Origin: Roseovarius lutimaris
GTDB lineage: Bacteria; Pseudomonadota; Alphaproteobacteria; Rhodobacterales; Rhodobacteraceae
Direction of reading: 5' to 3'
Length of the DNA: 64,000 nt
Assembly: GCF_900115165.1 (NCBI RefSeq)
Contig: NZ_FOVP01000003.1
Coordinates: 62,001 to 126,000 of the forward strand
The notes beneath the pieces were generated by a model. It was not told the DNA's origin and did no database searches. It was given only the letters and a program-made list of their open reading frames with translations. The translations under genes were made by a program, and so were the position numbers. Numbering within the stretch: position 1 is the first letter of the stretch; each line of letters begins with the position of its first letter. Shown here piece by piece: positions 17,190-26,465 of this stretch.

Positions 17190-18022
17190 CAGATATGCGG
17201 CGCATTATCTGGCTGGCATCCTATCCCAAGTCCGGCAACACCTGGACGCGGATTTTCCTGGCCAATTACATCGCAAATCCGTCAGAGCCGCTCTCTTTGA
17301 GCGAAATGACGAAATACAGCACCGGTGATGCAATCCTTCGGCATTATCACACCATGGCTGGCCGGATGATCGATCCGCATAATTTCCCCCTGACGTTGTC
17401 GCTGCGCGACAAGGTTCTGCGCGGTATCATTTCCAACAAGGCCGATGCCTATCTGGTGAAGACACATAGTAGCCGCAGAGCCGTACAGGGGGTCGAACTT
17501 ATTCCCCCCCAATATACCCGCTCGGCGGTCTATATCATCCGCAATCCGCTTGATATGGTGTTGTCTTCGGCGCGGCACTACGCGATCTCGGCTGAAAAAG
17601 CTGTGGAAAGCATCTCGCAGAAGGGCAAGGTCGTTCCGCCCAGTGAAAAAACGGTTCCGGTTGTTCAGGGCTCCTGGTCGGAACATGTGAAAAGCTGGAC
17701 CTCGTTTGCGCCCTATCCGGTGCTTGTCCTGCGCTACGAGGATATGCTCTGCAATCCGCAAGAGAATTTTGGCAAGATCCTCACCCATCTGGGAATTCCG
17801 ATCGACAAGGACAGGCTGGACCGGGCCATTCAATTTTCCAGCTTCAATCAGTTGAAAGAACAGGAAGAAAAGACCGGCTTTGTGGAAAAGGCCGAGCATG
17901 CGGAAAGCTTCTTTGCATCGGGCAAAAGCGATCAGTGGAAGACCGAGCTGTCGCCTGAACTGGTCAAGAAAGTGCGCGATTTGCATGGCGACACGATGAA
18001 ACGACATGGGTATCTGGAATGA
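17186..18022 (+). CDS. Sulfotransferase-domain protein 2
   Basis: 278 aa from ATG at 17186 (ATGA overlap with gene 1); a second ATG at 17195 would also serve. It is closely related to gene 1: the P-loop reads WLASYPKSGNTWTRIFLANY, the 3'-phosphate motif YIIRNPLDMVLSSARHYAIS, and the C-terminus FFASGKSDQWKTELSPELVK is nearly superimposable. The pair therefore arose by tandem duplication. The region between ~140 and 180, which shapes the acceptor site in this fold, differs most (KAVESISQKGKVVPPSEK against the shorter stretch in gene 1), suggesting a different acceptor. Confidence 0.88.
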   Translation: MTDMRRIIWLASYPKSGNTWTRIFLANYIANPSEPLSLSEMTKYSTGDAILRHYHTMAGRMIDPHNFPLTLSLRDKVLRGIISNKADAYLVKTHSSRRAVQGVELIPPQYTRSAVYIIRNPLDMVLSSARHYAISAEKAVESISQKGKVVPPSEKTVPVVQGSWSEHVKSWTSFAPYPVLVLRYEDMLCNPQENFGKILTHLGIPIDKDRLDRAIQFSSFNQLKEQEEKTGFVEKAEHAESFFASGKSDQWKTELSPELVKKVRDLHGDTMKRHGYLE

Positions 18023-18888
18023 GCAATCTGCGCCGCATCATCTGGCTGGCAAGCTATCCCAAATCGGGCAACACATGGATGAGAAGCCTGCTTGCGCATT
18101 ACTTCATGCCCGCAGGCCAAGCGCCCGACATCAACAATCTGCGACAGTTCACCACCGGCGACACGCGTCAGGACTTTTTTGATGCGGCGGCGGGCGGACA
18201 GTTTCGCGGTAAAAACCTTGAGGATTGGGTCAAGATGCGGGCAAAGGCGCTGCGTCTGATTGCGGGGTCGAAGCCGGATTACCATTTTGTCAAAACCCAT
18301 TGCCAGACGATCCGGATGTTTGATCATGACATCATCCCCCCGGATCTAACGGCGGCGGCGATCTATATCATGCGCAACCCGTTCGATCTTGCCCCGTCCT
18401 TTGCCCGCCATCAGGGCGCGGATATCGACACCGCCATCAAGATGATGTGTTATTCCGACACGGTTATGGGCACGCCGAACGGGATTTACGACCTGTTGGG
18501 CCGCTGGGATGATCACATCAACGCCTGGAACAACGCCCCCGGTCTGCCGCATTATGTGGTGCGCTATGAGGATCTCTTACATCATCCGGCAAAAACCATG
18601 CGCAAGCTTCTGGAAAAGTTCCTGAGCGTCAAGGTTGAGGGGCCGAAACTGGCCCGTGCAATCAAGGCGACAAGCTTTGAGGCGATGAAAAAGCAGGAAG
18701 AGACCCTTGGCTTTACAGAGAAACCACAAGGCATGACCGCGTTTTTCGCCAAGGGTCAGGCCGGGGTCTGGCGCGATGATCTGACGCCGCAGCAGGTGGG
18801 CCGTATTCGCGAGGCTTTCCTGCCGACGCTGGAAAAATGGTATCCTGAGATGCTTGCGGAAACCGCGGAATTCGCCAAGGCCGGTTAA
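18019..18888 (+). CDS. Sulfotransferase-domain protein 3
   Basis: 289 aa, ATGA overlap with gene 2. The same architecture (WLASYPKSGNTWMRSLLAHY; IYIMRNPFDLAPSFARHQGA; FFAKGQAGVWRDDLTPQQVG) but clearly more diverged than genes 1 and 2 are from each other, with a longer C-terminal tail (LPTLEKWYPEMLAETAEFAK). The three genes make a coupled translation unit, so the products are expected in fixed proportion. No terminator was recognised after it. Confidence 0.88.
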   Translation: MSNLRRIIWLASYPKSGNTWMRSLLAHYFMPAGQAPDINNLRQFTTGDTRQDFFDAAAGGQFRGKNLEDWVKMRAKALRLIAGSKPDYHFVKTHCQTIRMFDHDIIPPDLTAAAIYIMRNPFDLAPSFARHQGADIDTAIKMMCYSDTVMGTPNGIYDLLGRWDDHINAWNNAPGLPHYVVRYEDLLHHPAKTMRKLLEKFLSVKVEGPKLARAIKATSFEAMKKQEETLGFTEKPQGMTAFFAKGQAGVWRDDLTPQQVGRIREAFLPTLEKWYPEMLAETAEFAKAG

Positions 18889-18979
18889 GGCCAGAGCGCG
18901 ACACCAAGATTTGTCTTCTCGTGTAGAATGATTATGTACTATGCAAAAGACAAGAAACACCAACCATCGGAGGCCCGCC

Positions 18980-19483
18980 ATGACGCGCCAGATACTGTCC
19001 CTTTTGGGTGCAACGATTGCGCTCGCCGCCTGTACGGTTGCTGACCCTACTGTGGTCACCCGATTGGGGGCAAACCCGGTTGTGTCGGGCGGCACCTATA
19101 GTAGCGGCGGTGGCGTGAGCATCGCGGTTGATGTGCGCGAAAACGACGGGAAAACAATGCTTTGCGGCGTCTGGGCGCAAAGCCGCGCGCAATCTGTTCT
19201 GACCAAGAGGGTTGAGCCGAAGCTGCTTGGGTCTGCCTCTGTATCCTTTGGCGACAGCGTTCTGGCACGTGGACTTTTGTTCATGCCCGAGGTCGACCCG
19301 GCCCCGGATTACGCAGGCCAGGAGGCGCGATGCCTGGTGACCGAGCGCGCCTGGCAGGCTGGCGACGAAAGCCGCCGGCCTCAAATCCATATTCCCGCAC
19401 AGGTGGTGCATGTCGAATCCGACGAAATGGGTGGCTTCGCGGTCACCTTCCGTCAAACCGGGCCGGGGGCTGGCGAGAGCTAG
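18980..19483 (+). CDS. Small lipoprotein of unknown function
   Basis: 167 aa from ATG at 18980 (SD CGGAGG, spacing 6); the longer frame to 18941 would spoil the signal peptide. MTRQILSLLGATIALAACTV is a type II signal with lipobox LAAC, so the mature protein is lipid-anchored at Cys18. The rest is a soluble beta-rich domain with two further Cys (TMLCGVW, EARCLVTERAW) that may form a disulfide. I do not recognise the family. It is the last plus-strand gene before the convergent cox cluster and has no obvious partner. Confidence 0.75.
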   Translation: MTRQILSLLGATIALAACTVADPTVVTRLGANPVVSGGTYSSGGGVSIAVDVRENDGKTMLCGVWAQSRAQSVLTKRVEPKLLGSASVSFGDSVLARGLLFMPEVDPAPDYAGQEARCLVTERAWQAGDESRRPQIHIPAQVVHVESDEMGGFAVTFRQTGPGAGES

Positions 19484-19485
19484 CG

Positions 19486-20265
19486 CTATTCGGCCTCTGC
19501 CCGGCGCTGTCCGCTTCGCCGCGTCTTGATCACCTGCGCAAGGATCGACAGTGCGATTTCTTCCGGGGTCACCGCGTCAATCGCAAGCCCCGCTGGCGCG
19601 TTGATCTGTGCCAGCGTGGCAGCGTCCGCGCCCGCCTTGCGCAGGGTCTTTGCCAGAGCGGCAAATTTGCGATGGCTGGCGACAAACCCGATGTAATCCG
19701 CGCCGCAGGTCAGGGCGGCGTTCAAGCCGTCAAGATCGCCCTTGCCTTGTGTCGCGACCACCACCATGCGCCGCGCGCCCGCTGGCAGGGGCCCAAGTGC
19801 TGTGGCACTGTCATGGGTCGTGATGTCAAAACTGAACGATCCGGCCAGGGCCGCCAACGAGCGCGCCACCGGCGAGGCGCCGATTATCACCAACTCTGGC
19901 TGTGGCAATATCGGCTCGATAAAGAGATCCATCGAGCCCTTGCTGGGGCATCCGTTGCGCGCGATTTCTATGCCCTCTTCGGCCTCGATCCCGCCCAACT
20001 CTTCCTCGGGGCGCAAAGAGATAAGACGCGGTGTGCCATCGCCAAGCGCCGCCAGGGCGGCGCGTGTCATCGCCCCGCGCACACAGCCCCCGCCAACCCA
20101 GCCCTCTGCAATCGTGCCATCCGCCAGGATCAGGGCGCGCGCACCGGGTTTGGCCGAGGTCGCGCCCACCGTGCGCACCACCGTGGCGATTGCATATGCA
20201 CGCCGCGCCTCGCGCAAGCGGGCAAGGGTCGTTGCAATGGCGGTATCAAGCAATTCCGGGGCCAT
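19486..20265 (-). CDS. coxF: XdhC/CoxF family Mo-enzyme maturation protein
   Basis: 259 aa. N-terminal XdhC domain with VRTVGATSAKPGARALILAD and GWVGGGCVRGAM, a C-terminal Rossmann-like XdhC_C domain with LVIIGASPVARSLAALAG and VATQGKGDLDGLNAAL, and AGLAIDAVTPEEIALSILAQ at the end. XdhC proteins bind the molybdenum cofactor and deliver the sulfurated form to hydroxylases. In cox clusters this position (after coxD and coxE) is coxF, needed to finish the [CuSMoO2] centre. The start overlaps the coxE stop (TGATG). Last gene of the cox operon; coxG was not found after it. Confidence 0.85.
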   Translation of the reverse strand: MAPELLDTAIATTLARLREARRAYAIATVVRTVGATSAKPGARALILADGTIAEGWVGGGCVRGAMTRAALAALGDGTPRLISLRPEEELGGIEAEEGIEIARNGCPSKGSMDLFIEPILPQPELVIIGASPVARSLAALAGSFSFDITTHDSATALGPLPAGARRMVVVATQGKGDLDGLNAALTCGADYIGFVASHRKFAALAKTLRKAGADAATLAQINAPAGLAIDAVTPEEIALSILAQVIKTRRSGQRRAEAE

Positions 20266-21449
20266 CAGAGACGCTCCAGTTCCGGTTCGAGCGCGGCCAG
20301 ATCGGCCAGCGTGCTGGCGGGCGCAAAGAGATCAAGATAGGGCAGGGCGGCGGCCATCCCGCTGGCAACAGGCGCGTAATCCGTCCAGCCTTTCAGCGGG
20401 TTAAGCCAGATGATCTTACACCCCCGCTTGCGCAGCCGCGCCAGGGCCGACGCCATTTTCTCGGGCGGATCGGTGTCATAGCCATCCGACAGGATGATCA
20501 CCACGCTGCGTCCGTTCACAAAGCGGCGCGCCGGGCCGCGGGCGAACTGATCCAGCGCCGCGCCGATCTTTGACCCGCCGCCAAAGCCCTCGGCCAACAG
20601 GCTCAGCCGGTTCAGCGCGCGCATCGGATCGGTGTCGCGCAACGCCTCGCTGATGCGCACGAGACGGGTGTGAAACAGATAGGCATCGGTGCTTTCATCC
20701 GCGCGTATCAGGCCGGACAGAAAGGCCAGAAATACCCGCGCATAGATCGTCATCGACCCCGAGACATCGCAAAGCGCCACGATCTTTACGGGCCGGTCAG
20801 GCCGGGCCTTACGCGGCAGGGCAAGCGGCTCGCCCCCGGTCGACAGGCTCTGGCGAAGAAGGCGGCGAAAATGGATTTGATCGCCCTTGCGCGCGGCGCG
20901 CCGACGACGCGAACGACGGTCGCGAAAGGCTGCCGCAAGGCGGCGCGCGGTGGCCTCGGCGGCGGCGATATCCTGCGGGCCGACCAATCGGCGCATGTCC
21001 TTGCGCATCAGGTTTTCAACCCGGCTCGCGATAAGCTTGCCGGTGCCATCCCCATCGGCACTGGCGTGATCTGGGCCATCGTCGGGGCTATGTATCCGGC
21101 CGCGCGCGCCTGCGGTTTCGCCCTGTGGGTCGCGGGTGTTGGTTGAATTCACGTCGGCCTTGCTCTCGCTTGGCACGGATTTTTCGCGCACCCGGCCGTC
21201 AGCGCGCCAATAGCTGTCAAACAGCAGATCAAAGCGCGCGGCCTCCTCGGTAGTGGCGGCGCAAACCGCTTTCAGCGCAAGGCGTGCATCATCGGGGTCG
21301 CAGGCGGTGACATGGGTCAGAGCGGCAAGCGCGGTTTGGGTTTCCCCGACCCCAAGGCGCAAGCCGTTGTTGCGCAAATGCGCCATAAACCCTGCCATGC
21401 GCGCGGCGGGGCCGGGGTCGCGCGCGGAAAATCGGGTGATCCGGCTCAT
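20265..21449 (-). CDS. coxE: CoxE, von Willebrand factor A domain protein for CODH maturation
   Basis: 394 aa. The VWA domain is C-terminal (~215-394) with the MIDAS motif DVSGSMT at about 220-226 and later LLAEGFGGGSKIGAALDQF and VVIILSDGYDTDPPEKM. The first 200 residues are basic and predicted flexible (RRSRRRRAARKGDQIHFRRL). In Oligotropha CoxE works with the CoxD ATPase in the assembly of the Cu-S-Mo active site. Overlaps the coxD stop (ATGA) and the coxF start, giving a tightly coupled D-E-F unit. Confidence 0.88.
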   Translation of the reverse strand: MSRITRFSARDPGPAARMAGFMAHLRNNGLRLGVGETQTALAALTHVTACDPDDARLALKAVCAATTEEAARFDLLFDSYWRADGRVREKSVPSESKADVNSTNTRDPQGETAGARGRIHSPDDGPDHASADGDGTGKLIASRVENLMRKDMRRLVGPQDIAAAEATARRLAAAFRDRRSRRRRAARKGDQIHFRRLLRQSLSTGGEPLALPRKARPDRPVKIVALCDVSGSMTIYARVFLAFLSGLIRADESTDAYLFHTRLVRISEALRDTDPMRALNRLSLLAEGFGGGSKIGAALDQFARGPARRFVNGRSVVIILSDGYDTDPPEKMASALARLRKRGCKIIWLNPLKGWTDYAPVASGMAAALPYLDLFAPASTLADLAALEPELERL

Positions 21450-22324
21450 GCGGCCTGTCCCGCAAGGCGCGCGGCCACCTCGGGCGGGATCGCTTCGCGG
21501 TCGCCTTGGGTTTTAAGCAGCGTGCCAAGCGCCGCCTGCAACAGAACCGGATCGTGGCTTAGGTCATTCACGCCAAGCCCGGCCAGGGCGGCGGCAAAAT
21601 CAAGCATCTCGGCAATGCCCGGGTTTTTCTCAAGATCCTCGCGGCGCAGGGCCTGGACAAAGCCGATGATCTGTGCGGCGAGCCGGGCCTCGATCTTGGG
21701 CGCGCGGATTTGCAGAATTGCAAGCTCTGCTGCGGGGTCCGGGTAATCTACATGTGCATAAATGCAGCGCCGCCGCAGCGCATCCGACAAATCGCGCGTG
21801 CCATTGGCGGTCAGGATCACGATTGGCCTTGTGATCGCCTTCACGGTGCCCAATTCGGGAATGGTGATCTGAAACTCTGACAGGATTTCAAGAAGATAAG
21901 CCTCGAATTCCTCATCCGCGCGGTCAATTTCATCAATGAGAAGCACCGGCGCCACCGGCTGCCGGATGGCCTGCAAAAGCGGGCGCTGCAACAGGTAGTC
22001 ATCGGAAAATATCCGCGCCTCGACCGCCTTGCCGGTCTCGCCCGCCTCAGAGGCGGCACGAATGGCCAAAAGCTGGCGCGGATAGTTCCATTCATAGATC
22101 GCCTGCGCCGCATCAAGCCCCTCATAGCATTGCAGCCGGATCAGCATCGTATCACGCAGCGCGGCCAGCACGCGGGCCACCTCGGTCTTGCCAACCCCGG
22201 CGGCCCCCTCAAGCAAAAGTGGGCGACCAAGCGACAAGGCAATATGCACCGCCATCGCCAGATCATCAGCAGCGATATAGCCGTGATCCGCCATGCCCTT
22301 CTGCAAGTCCCGCCAATCGTGCAT
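21446..22324 (-). CDS. coxD: CoxD, MoxR-type AAA+ ATPase for CODH maturation
   Basis: 292 aa. Walker A LLEGAAGVGKTEVARVLA (~36-53), Walker B PVLLIDEIDRADEEFEAYLL, sensor 1 RPIVILTANGTRDLSDALRR and the MoxR C-terminal lid. Known role of the family in cox clusters: ATP-dependent insertion of sulfur and copper into the Mo cofactor of CoxL. It is separated from coxL by 87 bp that hold a family-typical intergenic repeat and hairpins; its own ribosome-binding site is weak (GGTGAAATAAAC before ATG). Confidence 0.92.
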   Translation of the reverse strand: MHDWRDLQKGMADHGYIAADDLAMAVHIALSLGRPLLLEGAAGVGKTEVARVLAALRDTMLIRLQCYEGLDAAQAIYEWNYPRQLLAIRAASEAGETGKAVEARIFSDDYLLQRPLLQAIRQPVAPVLLIDEIDRADEEFEAYLLEILSEFQITIPELGTVKAITRPIVILTANGTRDLSDALRRRCIYAHVDYPDPAAELAILQIRAPKIEARLAAQIIGFVQALRREDLEKNPGIAEMLDFAAALAGLGVNDLSHDPVLLQAALGTLLKTQGDREAIPPEVAARLAGQAA

Positions 22325-22329
22325 GTTTA

Positions 22330-22404
22330 TTTCACCGTTCCCAAAATACTCCGGGGGACTCCAGGGAAATTCGTCGAATTTTCCTGGATGGGGGCAGCGC
22401 CCCC
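22330..22404 (-). repeat. Intergenic repeat copy 1 with hairpins, between coxL and coxD
   Basis: On the minus strand 22352-22330 holds a 23-base core starting GGAGTATTTTGGGAA that matches 20 of 23 positions of a second copy at 56453-56475. Just upstream are a GGGGGC-AGC-GCCCCC hairpin (22390-22404) and an imperfect dyad (CCAGG...CCTGG). I recall this composite as a common intergenic element in Rhodobacteraceae. Here it may lower expression of coxDEF relative to coxMSL. Confidence 0.65.
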
Positions 22405-22411
22405 GCCCAAC

Positions 22412-24829
22412 CTAGTCGTGCAGACCAAGATCATTGGCCGCTTTCCAGATCCGCCAGTGATCATGTGGCATGTGCAATTGGCGCAATCCGAACGGGCGTA
22501 GCGCGTCATGCACCGCATTTGAAAAGGCCGGAACCCCGCCGACATTGGGGCTTTCGCCCACCCCCTTGGCGCCAATCGGGTGATGCGGGCTCGGGGTTTC
22601 GGTGTGATCGGTGGTGTAATGCGGGGTTTCCCAGGTGGTTGGCAAAAAGAAATCCATCAGCGTGGCGGTCTTGCAGTTGCCCATGTCGTCATAGGCCATC
22701 TCCTGCGCCATCGCGATGGCATAGGCCTCGGTCAGCCCGCCATGCACCTGTCCTTCGATCACCATCGGGTTGATCCGGGTGCCGCAATCGTCAAGCGCAT
22801 AGACCTGACGGATATGCGCCTCGCCGGTATCCACATCCACATCCATCACACAGATATAGGCGCCGAATGGATAGGTCATATTGGGCGGATCGTAATAGCT
22901 GACCGCCTCAAGCCCCGGCTCGACGCCCGGAATCGCCTGATGATAGGCGGCATAGGCGATCTCGGCCATGGTCTTGAACCGCTCGGGCGCGCCCTTGACG
23001 ACAAAGCGGTCGACGTCGAATTCGACGTCATTGTCATGCACTTCCAAGAGGTACGCGGCAATCATCTGCGCCTTGGCGCGGATCTTGCGCCCGGCAAGCG
23101 CGGTGGCCGCCCCCGCCACCGGGGTCGAGCGGCTGCCATAGGTGCCAAGCCCATAGGGCGCGGTATCGGTGTCGCCCTCTTCAATGGTGATGCTATCGGC
23201 GGGGATGCCGATCTCGCTGGCCAGAATCTGGGCAAAGGTGGTCGCATGGCCCTGGCCCTGGCTGATCGTGCCAAGGCGCGCGATGGCGCTTCCGGTGGGG
23301 TGAATGCGGATTTCGCAGCTATCGAACATCCCCATGCCGAGGATATCACAGTTCTTGACCGGCCCCGCGCCGACGATCTCGGTGAAAAAGCTAAGCCCGA
23401 TCCCCATAAGTTTGCGGGTCTCGCCGCGCTTGAACGCCGCAAGCTGTTCCGCCTGTTCGGCGCGCAGCCCGTCATACCCCACCGCCGCAAGCGCCTTGTC
23501 CCAGGCGGTGTGATAATCGCCGCTGTCATATTCCCAGCCAAGCGCCGACTGATAGGGGAACTGATCCTCGCGGATAAAGTTGATGCGCCGCAGCTCTGCG
23601 GCATCCATGCCAAGCTCGATTGCCAGAACCTCGATCATCCGTTCGATGAAATAGGCGGCCTCGGTCACGCGGAACGAACAGCGATAGGCCACCCCGCCGG
23701 GCGCCTTGTTGGTATAGACCCCGTCCACCCCGACATAGGCCACCGGAATGTCGTAAGATCCGGTGCAGATGTGGAAAAATCCCGCCGGAAACTTGGTCGG
23801 ATCGGCGCAGGCATCAAAGGCGCCGTGATCGGCGGTGACCTTGGCCTCAAGCGCGGTGATCTTGCCGTCTTTGGTGGCCGAAATCCGCCCTTTCATCCAA
23901 TAGTCGCGCGCGAATGCGGTCGCCATCAGGTTGTCCATCCGGTCCTCGACCCATTTCACCGGCTTGCCGGTGACAATCGAGGCGACGATCGAACAGACAT
24001 AGCCCGGATAAACCCCGACCTTGTTGCCAAAGCCGCCGCCGATATCGGGGCTGACGACGCGAATGTTATGCTCTTCTATCCCTGACAAAAGCGAGGCGAC
24101 GGTGCGCACCACATGCGGCGCCTGAAATGTGCCATAGAGCGTCAGCTTGCCGTTTACCTTGTCCATCGAGGCGACACAGCCGCAGGTTTCCAGCGGGCAG
24201 GGATGGGTGCGATGGTAATAGATCATTTCCTCGGCCACCACATCGGCGCTGTCGATCACCTGTTCGGTGGCGGCCTTGTCGCCCTCTTCCCAGAGGAAAA
24301 TATGGTTCGGGTGGCGGCGTTCGCCATGCGCGCCGCTGGTTTCCCCCGCGATATCCTCACGCAGGGTCACATCGCTTTGCAGGGCTTTGAACGGGTCGAC
24401 AAGCACCTCAAGCTCTTCATATTCGACCTCGACCAACTCGACCGCATCGGCGGCGACATAGCGGTTGCGCGCGACCACATAGGCCACTTCCTGGCCCTGA
24501 AACAGCACCTTGCCGTCGGCCAGCACCATCTGCTTGTCGCCCGCCAGCGTCGGCATCCAGTGCAGGCCAAGCGGCTCCAGATCCTTGGCGGTCAGCACGG
24601 CGACAACCCCGTCAAGCGCAAGCGCGGCACTGGCATCAATCGACACCACCCGCGCATGGGCATAGGGCGAGCGCACGAAATCGCCGTGCAGCATGTCGGG
24701 CATCTTGATGTCATCGACATAATTGCCCTTGCCTTGGGTAAATCGGGCGTCCTCGACCCGCTTGCGTGAACATCCCAGGCCCTTGAGCTTGGCAACGCGG
24801 TCGTCGCGATCCGGTGTCAGGTCGTTCAT
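22412..24829 (-). CDS. coxL: Aerobic carbon monoxide dehydrogenase large subunit, form I
   Basis: 805 aa, close to the 809 of Oligotropha CoxL. It oxidises CO with water to CO2, two protons and two electrons at a [CuSMoO2] centre. The form-I-specific active-site loop AYRCSFR is at 381-387, with Cys384 binding copper; form II enzymes have AYRGAGR instead. The Mo-pterin motif GGGFGNK is at 264-270 and the catalytic Glu759 sits in GAKGVGES. No signal peptide; the (LMS)2 complex is attached to the inner face of the membrane. Overlaps the coxS stop. This is direct evidence of true CO oxidation capacity rather than a general hydroxylase. Confidence 0.97.
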   Translation of the reverse strand: MNDLTPDRDDRVAKLKGLGCSRKRVEDARFTQGKGNYVDDIKMPDMLHGDFVRSPYAHARVVSIDASAALALDGVVAVLTAKDLEPLGLHWMPTLAGDKQMVLADGKVLFQGQEVAYVVARNRYVAADAVELVEVEYEELEVLVDPFKALQSDVTLREDIAGETSGAHGERRHPNHIFLWEEGDKAATEQVIDSADVVAEEMIYYHRTHPCPLETCGCVASMDKVNGKLTLYGTFQAPHVVRTVASLLSGIEEHNIRVVSPDIGGGFGNKVGVYPGYVCSIVASIVTGKPVKWVEDRMDNLMATAFARDYWMKGRISATKDGKITALEAKVTADHGAFDACADPTKFPAGFFHICTGSYDIPVAYVGVDGVYTNKAPGGVAYRCSFRVTEAAYFIERMIEVLAIELGMDAAELRRINFIREDQFPYQSALGWEYDSGDYHTAWDKALAAVGYDGLRAEQAEQLAAFKRGETRKLMGIGLSFFTEIVGAGPVKNCDILGMGMFDSCEIRIHPTGSAIARLGTISQGQGHATTFAQILASEIGIPADSITIEEGDTDTAPYGLGTYGSRSTPVAGAATALAGRKIRAKAQMIAAYLLEVHDNDVEFDVDRFVVKGAPERFKTMAEIAYAAYHQAIPGVEPGLEAVSYYDPPNMTYPFGAYICVMDVDVDTGEAHIRQVYALDDCGTRINPMVIEGQVHGGLTEAYAIAMAQEMAYDDMGNCKTATLMDFFLPTTWETPHYTTDHTETPSPHHPIGAKGVGESPNVGGVPAFSNAVHDALRPFGLRQLHMPHDHWRIWKAANDLGLHD

Positions 24830-25320
24830 TGCGCGGCCTCCTTGGCGGTGTTGATGTCACTTGCCGCGGCAAGCACGGATTTGACGATGTTCTGATAGCC
24901 GGTACAACGACACAGGTTGCCGGCCATGCCAAAGCGCACGTCCTCTTCGGTCGGGTTCGGGTTTTCCTCAAGCAGCCTGACGGCGCGGGTGATCATGCCG
25001 GGGGTGCAAAAGCCGCATTGAAGGCCGTGATGCTCGCGAAAGGCCTCTTGCAGCGCGTGCAGGCTATCGGGGCTGCCAAGGCCCTCGATGGTGGTGATCT
25101 CGGCGCCATCGGCCTGGGTCGCGAACATCGTGCAGGATTTGACCGATTTGCCGTTCAGCGTCACCGTGCAGGCGCCGCAATGCGAGGTTTCACAGCCGAC
25201 ATGCGGCCCGGTGATGTTGAGCCGCTCGCGCAGCACATAGATCAGCAATTCGCGCGGCTCGGCCAGAATATCGTGGGCCTCGCCGTTCACGGTCAGGGCG
25301 ATCTGGATTTTCTTGCTCAT
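24826..25320 (-). CDS. coxS: CO dehydrogenase small [2Fe-2S] subunit
   Basis: 164 aa. The plant-type [2Fe-2S] cluster ligands are in [16 protein letters not shown] ... VKSC (N-terminal half) and the second cluster in [10 protein letters not shown] ... [11 protein letters not shown] (C-terminal half). Electrons pass from the Mo site in CoxL through these clusters to FAD in CoxM. Position between coxM and coxL, with ATGA overlap into coxL, is the standard order. Ends in an extra tail after KSVLAAAS. Confidence 0.96.
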   Translation of the reverse strand: MSKKIQIALTVNGEAHDILAEPRELLIYVLRERLNITGPHVGCETSHCGACTVTLNGKSVKSCTMFATQADGAEITTIEGLGSPDSLHALQEAFREHHGLQCGFCTPGMITRAVRLLEENPNPTEEDVRFGMAGNLCRCTGYQNIVKSVLAAASDINTAKEAAQ

Positions 25321-25334
25321 GGTCTGCGTCCTTC

Positions 25335-26189
25335 TCAGGCTCGGCCCCAGGCGCGGGTGATGGCGCGGGCGATGATGGTGGCGGCGACGTGACGTTTGAA
25401 GGCGACCGGGCCGCGATTGTCCTCGGTTGGGTCAATATCGGCGAGGGCGGCGGCGACGGCTGCTTTCACGGCATCCTTGCCCACGTCCGTGCCGACAAGC
25501 ACCGCGCCTGCGGCGGCGGACCAGACCGGCACATCGCTGAGGTTGGTCATGGCGATCGAGGCGGCGGCGCATGTGCTGCCCTCGCGGGTCAGCATCACGG
25601 CGGCGGCGGCGGTGGCGTAATCGCCGATCTTGCGTTTCTGTTTCTCGTAGGCATAGCCGCCCCTGGGGGCCGTAAAGCTTATGGCGGTCAGGATTTCGTC
25701 ATCGGCGCGGGCGGTCATATAGGCCGACTCGTAGAACTCACGCGCCATAACGCTGCGCGCACCCTCTGGCCCCTCAAGGTGAAAGCTCGCATCAAGGCAT
25801 TGCATCAGGCCGGGCATGTCATTGCCGGGATCGCCATTGGCCAGATTGCCGCCGATCGTGCCCATATAGCGCACCTGCGGATCGGCGATCTGAAGCGCGG
25901 CCTCGCCGAGGATCGGCGCAACCGCCATCAGCGCGTCACTGGCAATCACCTCGTGTTGCGTGACCATTGCGCCAAGCGTGACGCGGGGGCCCTCGATGGT
26001 GATGCCGCGCAGCGCGTCGATCGCCTGAAGGTCGATCAGATGCGGCACCTCGGCCATGCGCAGCTTCATCATCGGAATAAGGCTGTGCCCGCCTGCAATG
26101 ACGCGCGCGTCATCGCCATGTTCCTGCAAGAGCGCAAGTGCAGAGGATAGATCACCGGGGCGGTGATACTCGAAGGCTGCTGGTATCAT
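25335..26189 (-). CDS. coxM: CO dehydrogenase medium FAD subunit
   Basis: 284 aa. FAD-binding motifs [14 protein letters not shown] (~32-45) and [17 protein letters not shown] (~111-127) are the two signatures of the family. First gene of the MSL operon; ATG at 26189 has GGGAGGAG upstream. The subunit takes electrons from CoxS and passes them to quinone in the membrane. The 276 bp before it separate it from coxC and include a palindromic repeat element. Confidence 0.96.
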   Translation of the reverse strand: MIPAAFEYHRPGDLSSALALLQEHGDDARVIAGGHSLIPMMKLRMAEVPHLIDLQAIDALRGITIEGPRVTLGAMVTQHEVIASDALMAVAPILGEAALQIADPQVRYMGTIGGNLANGDPGNDMPGLMQCLDASFHLEGPEGARSVMAREFYESAYMTARADDEILTAISFTAPRGGYAYEKQKRKIGDYATAAAAVMLTREGSTCAAASIAMTNLSDVPVWSAAAGAVLVGTDVGKDAVKAAVAAALADIDPTEDNRGPVAFKRHVAATIIARAITRAWGRA

Positions 26190-26373
26190 GTGGCGTCTCC
26201 TCCCAAAGACGGGGCCGGTATGGCGGACCTTGGTGCGACAGTAGGGAGCGGTGCGCGATTGTCTGTTGAACTGTCCTCAGCGCCGCCATGCGTTGCACGA
26301 AATGCGATATGGATGCACGAGTTGCGAAATCCGTTTACGGATTCTTAGGGTTCAGCGTCCGCTTGCGGCACGC

Positions 26374-26443
26374 GTAGGGTGGGTGAAACCCACGCCCGCC
26401 CGGCCCCCGCATCCCGCAACAGCGTGGGTTTCACCCACCCTAC
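26374..26443. repeat. Large palindromic (REP-like) intergenic element
   Basis: Two 22-base arms, 26374-26395 and 26422-26443, are perfect reverse complements separated by 26 bases. Each arm also contains its own hairpin (GTGGGT-GAA-ACCCAC), so the element can fold as one long stem or as two short ones. It stands between the coxC stop and coxM, in the promoter region of coxMSL. The rest of 26190-26465 shows no gene. Confidence 0.85.
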
Positions 26444-26465
26444 AGATGCCGCACCGCTATATGGA

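Noticed and set aside
22580-24085. 501-codon open frame antisense to coxL
   Set aside because: coxL is certain by motif; the opposite frame is a composition effect and lacks domain or control signals.
22412-24829. Form II CoxL or nicotine/xanthine-type hydroxylase
   Set aside because: AYRCSFR is the form I loop and the copper-binding Cys is present; coxDEF and coxC accompany it.
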